A stretch of DNA of 64,000 bases from Thalassobacter stenotrophicus (GTDB lineage: Bacteria; Pseudomonadota; Alphaproteobacteria; Rhodobacterales; Rhodobacteraceae): the NCBI RefSeq assembly GCF_001458315.1, contig NZ_CYRX01000031.1:248001-312000 (forward strand), given 5' to 3'. Below the pieces are notes generated by a model. That model made no database searches, was not told where the DNA came from, and saw only the letters and a list, made by a program, of their open reading frames with translations. The stretch's first letter is position 1. Every line of letters starts with the position of its first letter. The translations under genes and the position numbers were made by a program. Below, piece after piece: positions 55,738-64,000 of this stretch.

Positions 55738-58700
55738 ATGCAAAAAATCGCACGTCGTTTTGCCATCGCGCCTCTCATGGTGGCTTTGTGGTCTTTTGCG
55801 GCGCCCGCAGCGGCGCAATCTGTGGATGATGCGAGCTGCGGTGCACTTTGTGTCACAGCCAGCTCGTCATTCCTCGCAGATCCAGCAGCAAACGTGCGGG
55901 AGCTCAACAATGGTCTATCCAGTCTATTGGGGGTTGATCTTGGGCTAGATGATGTTCGCGCCGACCTCATTGGCGCGCAGGTCCCTGTTGATGATTTTGT
56001 CACAGAACTTGAGGCGGTCACAGGCACGACGTCACCGGATGATGCCCTTAATTCCGAAGCAACCCTATCAGAGATTTTTACAGCCGCTGCGAATGCGGCT
56101 GCCAATAACGGGGATCCGGCCGCAGCGACTGCGTTGCAAGCATTGGCAACAAACACCAGCGGCCTGACAGATGGCGTCTTACTGAGCGATTTTTTGGTAC
56201 TGGACACCACAGAGGGTGAACTGTCGGGCGCAAACCTTTCGACCTTAGATTTGGTGAGCGGTTCGGTGCAGCTTTATAATGCGCGCTACGGCGCGGGCAC
56301 CCCAGAACCCGTGGTCATCGACATTTTAGGATTGGGGGAGGTTAGAGCCTACCTCCAAATAACAGAAGCCCCCCAACTCGTATGCGGCCCCGAAAGCACC
56401 ACGTTCAGATCAGCAGCAGTTCGCACGAAAATTGATATCGCGCTGAATGAGGCGCCTCAGCCCCTTGATCTTGGAGTTGCCGTTGTAGAAATCCAGTCAC
56501 CTGACGTGTCGCTTTATGTTGAGGTGGGCGAAGCCGATGGGTCCGTGACCAGCATCGATGTTGCAAATCAGACGGCTCAGGCGACGATGACGCCCGGGGT
56601 GGTCAACGCGTACTTGGGGGAAATCGACGATGCGGTGTATTTCGCCCGTGAACGTGTGATCACCGCAGATGATATCGGGACATCGACAATAGCGGATGCA
56701 ACCGTAACAATTCCGGGCATCGCATTTTTGCCTGATACCGTGATACCCGCTTCGATCCGAGCCTCTTCCAACGGCGAAACAGTATCCTTTGGCTCTGGCA
56801 CCTTAGATTTTACAGCCCCCTACCCACAAACTCGTGAGCTGGATGTCCCGATCAACGCTGTGGACCAAGTTGTGGGTGGCATCACGAACAATCTCAACGT
56901 TGAACTCGACCTGCCCGGCGGGCCACTCGTAGATCCGATTGAATCCGTGATCGAAGCCGCGGTCAGCACCGCGATAAGCGACATTGTAGATGACGCGATC
57001 ACCCAAGCACTTGGCCAAGCCGTTGATCCGGTGCTCGCTGCACTGGGCATCACCATTGGCGGCGGCGAAGCGACGGTTTTGGGCGTGTCAGATACATGCG
57101 ATGACTTCGGTGATTGCCCGATTTCCGGCACTGCACCCGATGGCACCAGTACCAATGCCTACGGAACACCATCACACGCATTGTCCGATGATTTGTATTT
57201 GGGGCTGGTGCCTGCCGACGGCGACGCACAACACCGCGACAGTGCAGACGCGCAGGGCGATGATACCACCGGCGCAGATGACGAAGACGGTGTCTCATTC
57301 CCTGCACTCGCAAAGGGGAACGACGTCGTTCTGAACGTCACAGTCGCAGAACCCTCCACCGCGACTGGCTATTTGATGGCTTGGGTGGATTGGGACGGAA
57401 ATGGCGTTTTTGACGCTGGCGAAGTCATTGCTGATGATCTGCAAGACACCGACGGCGACGGAACCATCGCCGTTCCACTGACCGTTCCTGCAGGCAACCC
57501 ACTCTCTACGACCTTTGCGCGTTTCCGGTACTCCAGTCAGGCGGAACTGACGTCCGATGGCCTCGCTACAGACGGTGAGGTTGAAGACTACGCCATCGTT
57601 TTTGTAACACCAGAAGGCAGCATTTCTGGCACCCTGTTTGAGGATGCCGACTTGGATGGTAGTCTGACGGATGGTGAGCCCGTTTTGCCTGCGGACATAA
57701 CCGTCAGCCTGTTTGATGACCGCGGAACACCTGCGGATGACACCGATGATGTGCTCGTTGCGACGACCCAAACGACAGCCGAGGGGACCTATGAGTTCCT
57801 CGGCGTGTCAACGCTCTCGACCTACCGGGTCCTCGTAGATGCAGCAGATGCCGAAATTCCAGCGGGACTGTCTGTCTCTACAGGCAATCCGTTGCGCGGT
57901 CTTGCAGTTGTGGCGGATACGGAACTGAGCGGACAGGATTTTGGCTTTGTCCCAACGCCCCCCTCTGCGGATCTATCCCTGACCAAAACGGCGCTGGACC
58001 CGGCAACCGGACAGCCGAGCATCACTGCGAACGCAGGGGCCTCGATTGATTTTGTTTTGACAGTGAGTAACGCTGGCCCAGACACCGCAACAGGTATTGA
58101 GGTTCTGGATCTGCTACCGAACGGCTATGTCTACCTATCGGACACCGCACCAGATCAAGGCCAAAGCTATGACACGGGCACAGGCATTTGGCAGGCTGGG
58201 CAATTGGATGCGGGGCAAAGCACGTCCATCACCCTGAGGGTCCAAATGCAGGCCAGTGGAGAGCACACCAACCATGCTGAAATCGTAGCCAGTTCTCTGC
58301 CTGATCCCGACAGTGACCCCTCCGTTGGGCGTGGTGTCGATGATCTGGCAGACGGGCTTGCGGACGATGACGAGGCAAACGCCACCGTGGCCCATACCGG
58401 AACTGGCGCTGTTTTGTCGGGTACGATCTTTTTCGACAACGGGGCAAACGCCACAGCCTATGACGCGGTTCAGGGTGGGTCTGAGCTTGGCACGAGCCTC
58501 GCCTCTCTGGAGGTTTTCGATGCTGGTGGCACGCTCATCGACACACCCGAAATCGCAGCCGACGGCAGCTGGTCTCTGGTGCTGCCTGATGGGTATGCGC
58601 AGAGCGTCCGCTTGGCCCTAGCGGGTCCGCCGCAAGTGCGCGTCGTCTCAGAACAAACGAGTGGCCTGCCTGCCTTGGTGGACGCTGACGCGCGGGACGG

Positions 58701-59481
58701 CAGCTATACGTTCACACCCGAGGTGGGAGCATCCTACACCAGCCTCGACTTTGGTGTCATCCGCGCTGCAACACTTGGAACAGACCAACAGGTCGCCTTG
58801 CGCCCTGGCCAAGTTATTTCCCTGCCCCACAGCTACACCGCTGACGCAGAAGGGAGCGTTGTGTTCGACCTAGCAACTCCCACCAACACAGCCTTCAATG
58901 CGACGCTTTTTGTGGACACAGGATGTGACGGCAACGCGGATCAACCCGTGACAGGGCCGATCAACATCCAGGCAGATACAACGATTTGCTTGATTGCACG
59001 CGTCAGCAATTCAGCAGGTGCCGCAAATGGTGACAGCACAGCCATCACCCTTACGGCAACGACCCAATACGGCAGCTCTGGTTTGATCCAAGAGGACATC
59101 AACACAGACCGCGTCCGCGTCGAAACACAACAAGGGACACTCAAGCTGACCAAAACCGTCCGCAATGTAACCGATGGCGCCAGTGAAACCGTTCGTAATC
59201 AGGCCAGCATTGGTGACACATTAGAATATCGCATCACGCTCGAAAATCTGGGCACCCTGCCCGCCTCAGAAATTACGATCTACGATCGGACGCCGCCCTA
59301 CACGACTTTGGCTGGTGGAAGCGATAGCCCTGTAACCTTAGCCCCCGGCGTGACATGCACACGCACGGTACCTGCGGATGAGAGGGTGAATTATCAAGGT
59401 GATTTACAGTGGGTATGCACGGGCGACTATTTGCCAGGCGCTCGTGGCTCTGTAAGCTTTCGGGTGGAAGTGGCACCGTAG
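55738..59481 (+). CDS. Exported multi-module protein with GEVED, SdrD-B-like and DUF11-like domains, 1247 residues
   Basis: Signal peptide MQKIARRFAIAPLMVALWSF then APAAAQ. About 27-500 is an Ala/Asp/Thr-rich region of unknown type, with two putative alpha/beta parts. About 510-621 is a GEVED domain with WVDWDGNGVFDAGE and the signature GEVEDYAI. About 625-737 is an SdrD-B-like module (GTLFEDADLDGSLTDGEP). About 742-886 is DUF11-like (ADLSLTKTALDPATGQ), then two more Ig-like modules, and a terminal DUF11-like module (about 1138-1247) ending SFRVEVAP. There is no cell-wall anchor, PEP-CTERM or barrel. AGGA lies 7-10 bases before the ATG at 55738. It is likely a secreted or surface-attached adhesin or matrix protein under the adjacent two-component system. 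Confidence 0.85.
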   Translation: MQKIARRFAIAPLMVALWSFAAPAAAQSVDDASCGALCVTASSSFLADPAANVRELNNGLSSLLGVDLGLDDVRADLIGAQVPVDDFVTELEAVTGTTSPDDALNSEATLSEIFTAAANAAANNGDPAAATALQALATNTSGLTDGVLLSDFLVLDTTEGELSGANLSTLDLVSGSVQLYNARYGAGTPEPVVIDILGLGEVRAYLQITEAPQLVCGPESTTFRSAAVRTKIDIALNEAPQPLDLGVAVVEIQSPDVSLYVEVGEADGSVTSIDVANQTAQATMTPGVVNAYLGEIDDAVYFARERVITADDIGTSTIADATVTIPGIAFLPDTVIPASIRASSNGETVSFGSGTLDFTAPYPQTRELDVPINAVDQVVGGITNNLNVELDLPGGPLVDPIESVIEAAVSTAISDIVDDAITQALGQAVDPVLAALGITIGGGEATVLGVSDTCDDFGDCPISGTAPDGTSTNAYGTPSHALSDDLYLGLVPADGDAQHRDSADAQGDDTTGADDEDGVSFPALAKGNDVVLNVTVAEPSTATGYLMAWVDWDGNGVFDAGEVIADDLQDTDGDGTIAVPLTVPAGNPLSTTFARFRYSSQAELTSDGLATDGEVEDYAIVFVTPEGSISGTLFEDADLDGSLTDGEPVLPADITVSLFDDRGTPADDTDDVLVATTQTTAEGTYEFLGVSTLSTYRVLVDAADAEIPAGLSVSTGNPLRGLAVVADTELSGQDFGFVPTPPSADLSLTKTALDPATGQPSITANAGASIDFVLTVSNAGPDTATGIEVLDLLPNGYVYLSDTAPDQGQSYDTGTGIWQAGQLDAGQSTSITLRVQMQASGEHTNHAEIVASSLPDPDSDPSVGRGVDDLADGLADDDEANATVAHTGTGAVLSGTIFFDNGANATAYDAVQGGSELGTSLASLEVFDAGGTLIDTPEIAADGSWSLVLPDGYAQSVRLALAGPPQVRVVSEQTSGLPALVDADARDGSYTFTPEVGASYTSLDFGVIRAATLGTDQQVALRPGQVISLPHSYTADAEGSVVFDLATPTNTAFNATLFVDTGCDGNADQPVTGPINIQADTTICLIARVSNSAGAANGDSTAITLTATTQYGSSGLIQEDINTDRVRVETQQGTLKLTKTVRNVTDGASETVRNQASIGDTLEYRITLENLGTLPASEITIYDRTPPYTTLAGGSDSPVTLAPGVTCTRTVPADERVNYQGDLQWVCTGDYLPGARGSVSFRVEVAP

Positions 59482-60201
59482 GACTATGGTGTCACCAGCA
59501 ATATGAGAACAGTTGCAAACACCAAGCCCCACCGTGATCGAGGGTGAAAGCTCCACCCCCCCCTGAGTTGACAGAGCCCCATAGACGATCTCGCGAGTGA
59601 AGAGGTTAGGTTGGGGCCTGTCATCATCAATGTAAGACCCAAAGTCGGTGTCACGCATATCCAAACGACAGGACGCAAACGTTGCACGCCAGTGCGCAAA
59701 GCCGCTTACAGAAGTGACTGCCCGTCGTGGCTCAACTCATCAAAGGTCGCAAATTGCCAATCCAAGTCCGCCCCCCCCCCACACGTCGTCCACAGCCAGT
59801 CGTCTGAGCCGCACAAATGAGTATCGTTAGCCTTGGGAGAGCGAGGATACCGATGCAAACATAGAGGCGAAAAGCATCTCAAGTAGAGAATGGATTTTTT
59901 CTTGCAGCCTGGACGTGCTTAGAGGCTAAGTGGCTGTATAATGAATATTGCCCGGCTGACGTTTTAGCTTGCGGCGCAAACCTCCACACTATCCTACATC
60001 CCACTGCGTATCGTTGAATGTTAAGGCAAGAATTGTAGGCCAGCGAAACGCTTAGCAGACATAGGCAACGTGCTTCACGTCCCGAATACTTGACAGCGAA
60101 CAGTTTAGGTAGACTGCCTGTCCTACTAGTTGTCAAAAGATAGATTTGTTTTACCGGCACCTACTGGCGCATCTATTAACGCGTGGTTTGAGTAAAAACA
60201 G
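59482..60201. other. 720-base stretch without a supportable gene
   Basis: No frame has a good start, ribosome site and protein-like composition. A minus-strand frame at 59404-59664 (ending over the 1247-residue gene) contains DRPQPNLFTREIVYGA and could be a decayed gene end, but I recognise nothing. There are C runs of 8 (about 59553) and 10 bases (59771-59780). The part from 59880 on is more AT-rich, and five Ts follow the tRNA 3' end on the minus strand. No transposase or integrase remnant is readable. Confidence 0.5.
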
Positions 60202-60276
60202 TGGCAGCCCGTAGGGGAATCGAACCCCTCTTTCCAGGTTGAAAACCTGGCGTCCTAACCGATAGACGAACGGGCC
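60202..60276 (-). tRNA. tRNA-Glu (anticodon UUC)
   Basis: 75 bases with encoded CCA. Acceptor arm GGCCCGT pairs with ACGGGCT (first pair G-U), D arm contains GGTTAGGAC, anticodon stem CCAGG/CCTGG encloses TTTTCAA with anticodon TTC, and the T arm is GGGGTTCGATTCCCC. Five Ts beyond the CCA on the minus strand may end transcription. It lies between the gene-free stretch and recJ. Confidence 0.96.
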
Positions 60277-60373
60277 ACTCTTCTGTGAGGCGGTGTTTAG
60301 GCAAACCCCGCGGAGCGCGCAAGAGGAAAATTCACTCTTTTTGGATAAAAAATTTAGCGACCCAAAAGAGGGT

Positions 60374-62125
60374 CTAAATGGGGCGTGAAACGTCTTCTAT
60401 ACGGAGCTGTGGGGTCTGCCGTCCGCCCCAGGAATTCACCTCCAAACGACCTGCAAAATGCAGCGGTGCGCCAGCGGCGTCGGCAATCGCTGCAGCGATT
60501 CCGTTATCCGCGGCACCAAAGGCGATTGCCTCCAGACGTACCGGCCCACCATCGGACAAAACCAGTTTAAGATGTCCCTGCCCGACCGGTTTGGAAAACG
60601 TCACACGGGCCTCAGGAAACGCAAATCGTGGCGCGCGTGCGCCCTGCCCAAAAGGACCAGCTTGTTCCAATTGTTCGATCAATTCGGTCGTGACTGCACC
60701 CGGCATCAAAGTCGCGTCGATCTTGAGGTCTTGTGGGCCGCCTACCCCTGCCCCCTGCTTGTCGAGTAGCTCGGACAGGCGCGTCATTGCAGCCTCCAGC
60801 TGATCCTCGGCCACTGTCAGGCCCGCGGCCATCCTGTGTCCGCCCCCCTTGACCAGTAGCCCCTCCGCAGCGAGCTTTTGGATACTGGCGCCAAGATCAA
60901 CACCATGGACAGATCGACCCGAGCCTTTGCCAAATCCACCCTCCAGTCCAATCACCACAGCGGGACGGTTCGTCGTCTCCTTGAGGCGAGAAGCAACGAT
61001 ACCCACAACGCCCGGATGCCAACCCTCACCAGCGGCCCACACCAGCGGTGCATCCAGCCCCCGTGCCTCGGCCTGCGCCAAAGCGGCCTCACGCACCTGC
61101 GCCTCGATATCCCGGCGCTCAGCGTTCAAAACCTCTAACCGGGCCGCAAGCGCTGCCGCCTCGTGGGCATCTGCCGTCGCCAAAAGCCGCGCCCCCAGAT
61201 CAGCCGCGCCGATCCGACCGCCCGCGTTCACCCTCGGACCCAGGACAAACCCGAGGTGATAAGAGGACGGCGCCGTGTCCAGCCGCGCCTCATCTGCAAG
61301 GGCCACCAAACCGGGGCGCGCCCGCCGCCCCATAACCTGAAGCCCCTGACGGACCAGTGCACGGTTCACGCCCACCAAGGGCGCGACATCCGCGACGGTC
61401 GCAAGGGCCACCAAATCCAACATCGCGATCAAGTCCGGGCCTTTGTGACCCGCAACGCGCATTTGACGGTTCGCCTCGACCAGCACCAAAAACACGACGG
61501 CCGCCGCGCACAGATGCCCCAGATCGCCGCTTTCGTCCTGCCTGTTGGGGTTCACGACCGCCAGCGCTGGAGGCAGCGTTTCACCACCCAAGTGGTGGTC
61601 AATCACCACAACATCCGCCGCGTCCGCCGCCGCAATGGCATCATGCGAGAGCGTGCCGCAGTCCACACACAGGATCAAATCATTGTCACGCGCCAGCGCG
61701 GCCATGGCCGTTGGGTTCGGGCCATAGCCTTCATCAATCCGGTCGGGCACATAGAGCGTCGCCCCCAACCCAAGATCGCGCAGCCACCAAATCAACAAGG
61801 CTGCGGAGCTGCCACCATCCACGTCATAATCCGCGAACACGGCAATCTTTTCGCGCTTTTGAACCGCACGCAAAAGTCGCTCCGCTGCTGGTGCCATGTC
61901 CCGCAGGCTCAGTGGATCAGGCAACAAATCACGAAGCTTGGGCGCAAGAAAGCTTTCGACCTCATCGGCCGCAACGCCGCGCCGCGCCAAATGGCGGCAC
62001 AGCGCCTGTGGAAGCCCCGTACTTTGCACAAGCGCCTCGGCCGCGCGATCCTGCGCGGGATCAATCCCAACCCAAGCGCGCCCCGTGACTGAGGCAGCCA
62101 CTCCCAAAACATGTCCTACCGTCAT
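60374..62125 (-). CDS. recJ: Single-stranded-DNA-specific 5'-3' exonuclease RecJ
   Basis: A 583-residue DHH-family nuclease for recombination and mismatch repair. DHH-domain motifs: AVFADYDVDGGSSAALL, CVDCGT and VVIDHHLGGETLPP; DHHA1 motif GKGSGRSVHGVDLG with VKGGGHRMAAGL; and a C-terminal OB domain. The N-terminus MTVGHVLGVAASVTGRAWVG fits relatives. It follows glpX by 62 bases on the same strand. Confidence 0.96.
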   Translation of the reverse strand: MTVGHVLGVAASVTGRAWVGIDPAQDRAAEALVQSTGLPQALCRHLARRGVAADEVESFLAPKLRDLLPDPLSLRDMAPAAERLLRAVQKREKIAVFADYDVDGGSSAALLIWWLRDLGLGATLYVPDRIDEGYGPNPTAMAALARDNDLILCVDCGTLSHDAIAAADAADVVVIDHHLGGETLPPALAVVNPNRQDESGDLGHLCAAAVVFLVLVEANRQMRVAGHKGPDLIAMLDLVALATVADVAPLVGVNRALVRQGLQVMGRRARPGLVALADEARLDTAPSSYHLGFVLGPRVNAGGRIGAADLGARLLATADAHEAAALAARLEVLNAERRDIEAQVREAALAQAEARGLDAPLVWAAGEGWHPGVVGIVASRLKETTNRPAVVIGLEGGFGKGSGRSVHGVDLGASIQKLAAEGLLVKGGGHRMAAGLTVAEDQLEAAMTRLSELLDKQGAGVGGPQDLKIDATLMPGAVTTELIEQLEQAGPFGQGARAPRFAFPEARVTFSKPVGQGHLKLVLSDGGPVRLEAIAFGAADNGIAAAIADAAGAPLHFAGRLEVNSWGGRQTPQLRIEDVSRPI

Positions 62126-62187
62126 GCGAGCAGCCCCCTATGGTGCGCGTTTGGTCTGTCGTTGATCTGCCGCATCGCGACAGGGGC

Positions 62188-63147
62188 TTAGACTGGGTTG
62201 CGATAGACCATCCGGCGGACCGAACCGGTTTTGGAGCGCATCAGGATCGTCTCGGCGGTCATGTAGCCGACCTCACGTTTAATGCCGGACACAATGGAGC
62301 CATCGGTCACGCCAGTCGCGGCAAAGATCACGTCCGAAGTCACCATCTCATCGCGAGAATAGATCTTGTCGAGGTCCGTGATGCCCGCTTTTGCGGCGCG
62401 GCCACGCTCATCATCGTTGCGGAACAACAGGCGGCCATACATCTGCCCGCCCATACATTTCAGCGCCGATGCCGCAAGCACACCCTCAGGCGCGCCCCCC
62501 TCACCCATGTACATGTCGATACCTGTGATCTCGGCCTCGGCGCAGTGCATCACACCAGCCACGTCACCATCAGTGATCAGACGGATCGCAGCACCGGTCG
62601 CGCGGATTTCAGTCACCAGTGCTTCGTGGCGAGGGCGCTCCAGAACACAGACAGTGATCCCTTCGGGGCCGCAGCCTTTGGCCTTGGCCAGTGCTTCGAC
62701 ACGTTGGGTCGGTGTCATGTCCAGCGTTACGATGCCCTCCGGATAACCGGGTCCAATCGCCAGCTTTTCCATGTATACATCAGGCGCGTGCAGCATTGAG
62801 CCGCGCGGCCCCATCGCGATAACGGTCAACGCGTTGGGCATGTCTTTTGCAGTCAGCGTAGTGCCTTCCAGAGGGTCCAGCGCGATATCCACGCCTGGTC
62901 CTTCGCCTGTGCCCACTTCTTCGCCGATGTACAGCATAGGGGCTTCGTCACGCTCCCCCTCGCCGATGACAACGACGCCTGCGATGTCCAGCTGATTGAG
63001 CTGTTCGCGCATGGCGTTCACAGCCGCTTGGTCCGCGGCCTTTTCGTCGCCGCGCCCGATCAGCTTAGCAGAGGCAAGTGCCGCTGCCTCCGAAACGCGG
63101 GCAAGGCCCAGGGACAACATGCGGTCGTTGAAATCGGGTTTGGTCAT
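62188..63147 (-). CDS. glpX: Fructose-1,6-bisphosphatase class II
   Basis: A 319-residue GlpX phosphatase of gluconeogenesis. Metal site VVIGEGERDEAPMLYIGEE and DIALDPLEGTTLTAKDMPNAL, and the substrate region RHEALVTEIRATGAAIRLITDGDVAG, match the family. It is the partner of recJ here; in many Rhodobacteraceae hom-glpX-recJ are consecutive, whereas hom lies far away in this window. Confidence 0.96.
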   Translation of the reverse strand: MTKPDFNDRMLSLGLARVSEAAALASAKLIGRGDEKAADQAAVNAMREQLNQLDIAGVVVIGEGERDEAPMLYIGEEVGTGEGPGVDIALDPLEGTTLTAKDMPNALTVIAMGPRGSMLHAPDVYMEKLAIGPGYPEGIVTLDMTPTQRVEALAKAKGCGPEGITVCVLERPRHEALVTEIRATGAAIRLITDGDVAGVMHCAEAEITGIDMYMGEGGAPEGVLAASALKCMGGQMYGRLLFRNDDERGRAAKAGITDLDKIYSRDEMVTSDVIFAATGVTDGSIVSGIKREVGYMTAETILMRSKTGSVRRMVYRNPV

Positions 63148-63289
63148 AAGCCTGTCTTTCCATTCTGAGGTTAACTCGACTTATCCTGCGGGCATCGGCG
63201 GGGCAAGCATGAGGGCGCTAACAACATGTCGCGCCGTTGCGCGATTGCCATTTCCCCGCAATTTGACCGCAGTCGTTCTGGCCCGTGGC

Positions 63290-63970
63290 CTAGCGGCGAG
63301 CCCCGCGCCACCCTGCCGCCCGTGCCTCAGCCTCGGTGCAGAACCACCGCTCGCCGCGATCGACACGGATGTTTGTGCGCGCATAGTTCTCATCGCCGGG
63401 GCGGTGATAGATGCGGCCATTGGAGGAGATGTTGCCCTTGATCGTGCACGCAGGATCGGGCGCAGAATTTGGCGCGGCACGGTTTGTGGCCCGCGCGCGC
63501 CGATGCTCAGACGGGTCCTGCATGTCCATGGACCAAAGCCCCCGGTCCGCAAGGATCGCGGCCTTTTCCTCAGCAGCGTAGGTTTTGCTCTCTCGGTAGG
63601 TCAGCGCCAAGCCTTCACGCACCAGCCGCGCGCCCAGGTCTTCGCCCCCGATGGTGCAAGTCACAAGCGGACGGTCATAGCGATCAATCTGTTGCGCCGT
63701 GCAGGTCGCCGCCCGCCCATTGAACGCCTTGCGCACCGTTTCAGCCACCCAAGTACCACAGGCAAATGTCGCCCCAGTATCGAGCATGCAGGTTTGATCC
63801 AGCTCGGGCGCGTCGATCCCAATGAGCCGCAAATTCTGTGATCCGCCAACCCGCAGGCTGTCCCCATCGCCCATGACAACCGGACCGGAAAACACCAAAT
63901 CCGCGCGTGCCATGACAGGCGCGGACAACACAGCGGCTAAGGCCGAAAACGCGATATAACGTAAATACAT
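63290..63970 (-). CDS. Exported thermonuclease-family (SNase-like) protein
   Basis: A 226-residue protein with a signal peptide (MYLRYIAFSALAAVLSAPVMARA), an SNase-like domain (about 25-150) with VMGDGDSLRVGG, LRLIGIDAPELDQTC and IDRYDRPLVTC carrying the catalytic Arg/Glu/Arg equivalents, and a C-terminal small domain (CTIKGNISSNGRIYHRPGDENY, then WFCTEAEARAAGW) often found after such nucleases. It is probably a periplasmic or secreted nuclease, with disulfides suggested by six or so cysteines. The start is at the window edge side with no further gene visible to the right. Confidence 0.88.
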   Translation of the reverse strand: MYLRYIAFSALAAVLSAPVMARADLVFSGPVVMGDGDSLRVGGSQNLRLIGIDAPELDQTCMLDTGATFACGTWVAETVRKAFNGRAATCTAQQIDRYDRPLVTCTIGGEDLGARLVREGLALTYRESKTYAAEEKAAILADRGLWSMDMQDPSEHRRARATNRAAPNSAPDPACTIKGNISSNGRIYHRPGDENYARTNIRVDRGERWFCTEAEARAAGWRGARR

Positions 63971-64000
63971 AGTGGCGATGTAAGGACGACGCCCCCAGCC

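Noticed and set aside
59404-59664. 86-codon minus-strand frame after the 1247-residue gene
   Set aside because: Overlaps the end of a convincing gene, lacks a ribosome site and matches nothing known; at most a decayed fragment.
60202-60276. tRNA-Glu as an integration site with flanking direct repeat
   Set aside because: I looked for a second copy of the tRNA 3' end to the left of the tRNA within the window and found none, and there is no integrase gene.

Overview
The window reads as a chromosomal segment of an alphaproteobacterium of the order Rhodobacterales, most likely a marine roseobacter-type Rhodobacteraceae. The reasons are the gene content and order: a DUF2484 gene beside murB, the dgt/erpA and argS-SPOR-nagZ-scpA-scpB blocks, a class II (CP4-like) EPSP synthase, a VPLPA-CTERM protein and a four-gene sitABCD-type manganese importer. 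Base composition is moderately GC-rich and even, except for a few AT-rich junctions. I see no insertion sequence, phage gene, rRNA or CRISPR array.

Layout. 1-1.7 kb: the end of glnB and complete glnA (nitrogen assimilation). 1.7-8.2 kb, minus strand: dgt, argS, a SPOR protein, nagZ, scpA and scpB (translation, wall recycling, chromosome condensation). 8.3-12.6 kb: erpA-type Fe-S carrier, xthA, an aldo/keto reductase and a ClC transporter. 12.7-24.0 kb, plus strand: an FAD-linked oxidase, then DUF2484-murB-ddl-ftsQ-ftsA-ftsZ, lpxC, bamD and recN. 24.0-34.0 kb, minus strand: nadK, maeB, aroA, a GFA-family gene, cmk, an exported protein, ftsW, murG and murC. 34.2-38.3 kb, plus strand: glyA, a VPLPA-CTERM protein, a small lipoprotein and hom. 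38.3-41.8 kb, minus strand: the Mn ABC importer behind a recognisable promoter whose -35 box lies in a palindrome.

42.1-59.5 kb is the accessory part and the most interesting. From one 278-base control region (52297-52574) genes run outward in both directions. Leftward are a LuxR-type response regulator, a 174-residue exported protein, an 875-residue exported repeat protein and a 1930-residue protein with a probable outer-membrane beta-barrel. Rightward are a periplasmic sulfite-oxidase-fold-like protein, a hybrid histidine kinase (PAS-HisKA-HATPase-REC-HPt) and a 1247-residue exported protein with GEVED, SdrD-B-like and DUF11-like modules. I read this as a two-component system that controls its own set of giant surface proteins. 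Three of the exported proteins end in the same kind of beta-sandwich module, so they may share a docking or assembly partner, possibly the barrel protein.

59.5-60.2 kb holds no gene I can support. tRNA-Glu(UUC), recJ, glpX and a thermonuclease-family protein close the window, all on the minus strand.

Several gene groups usually contiguous in this family are cut here: murC from DUF2484-murB, scpB from tatABC, cmk from rpsA, and hom from glpX-recJ. The dcw arrangement is explained by one inversion of the DUF2484-to-recN block. This points to a rearranged genome.
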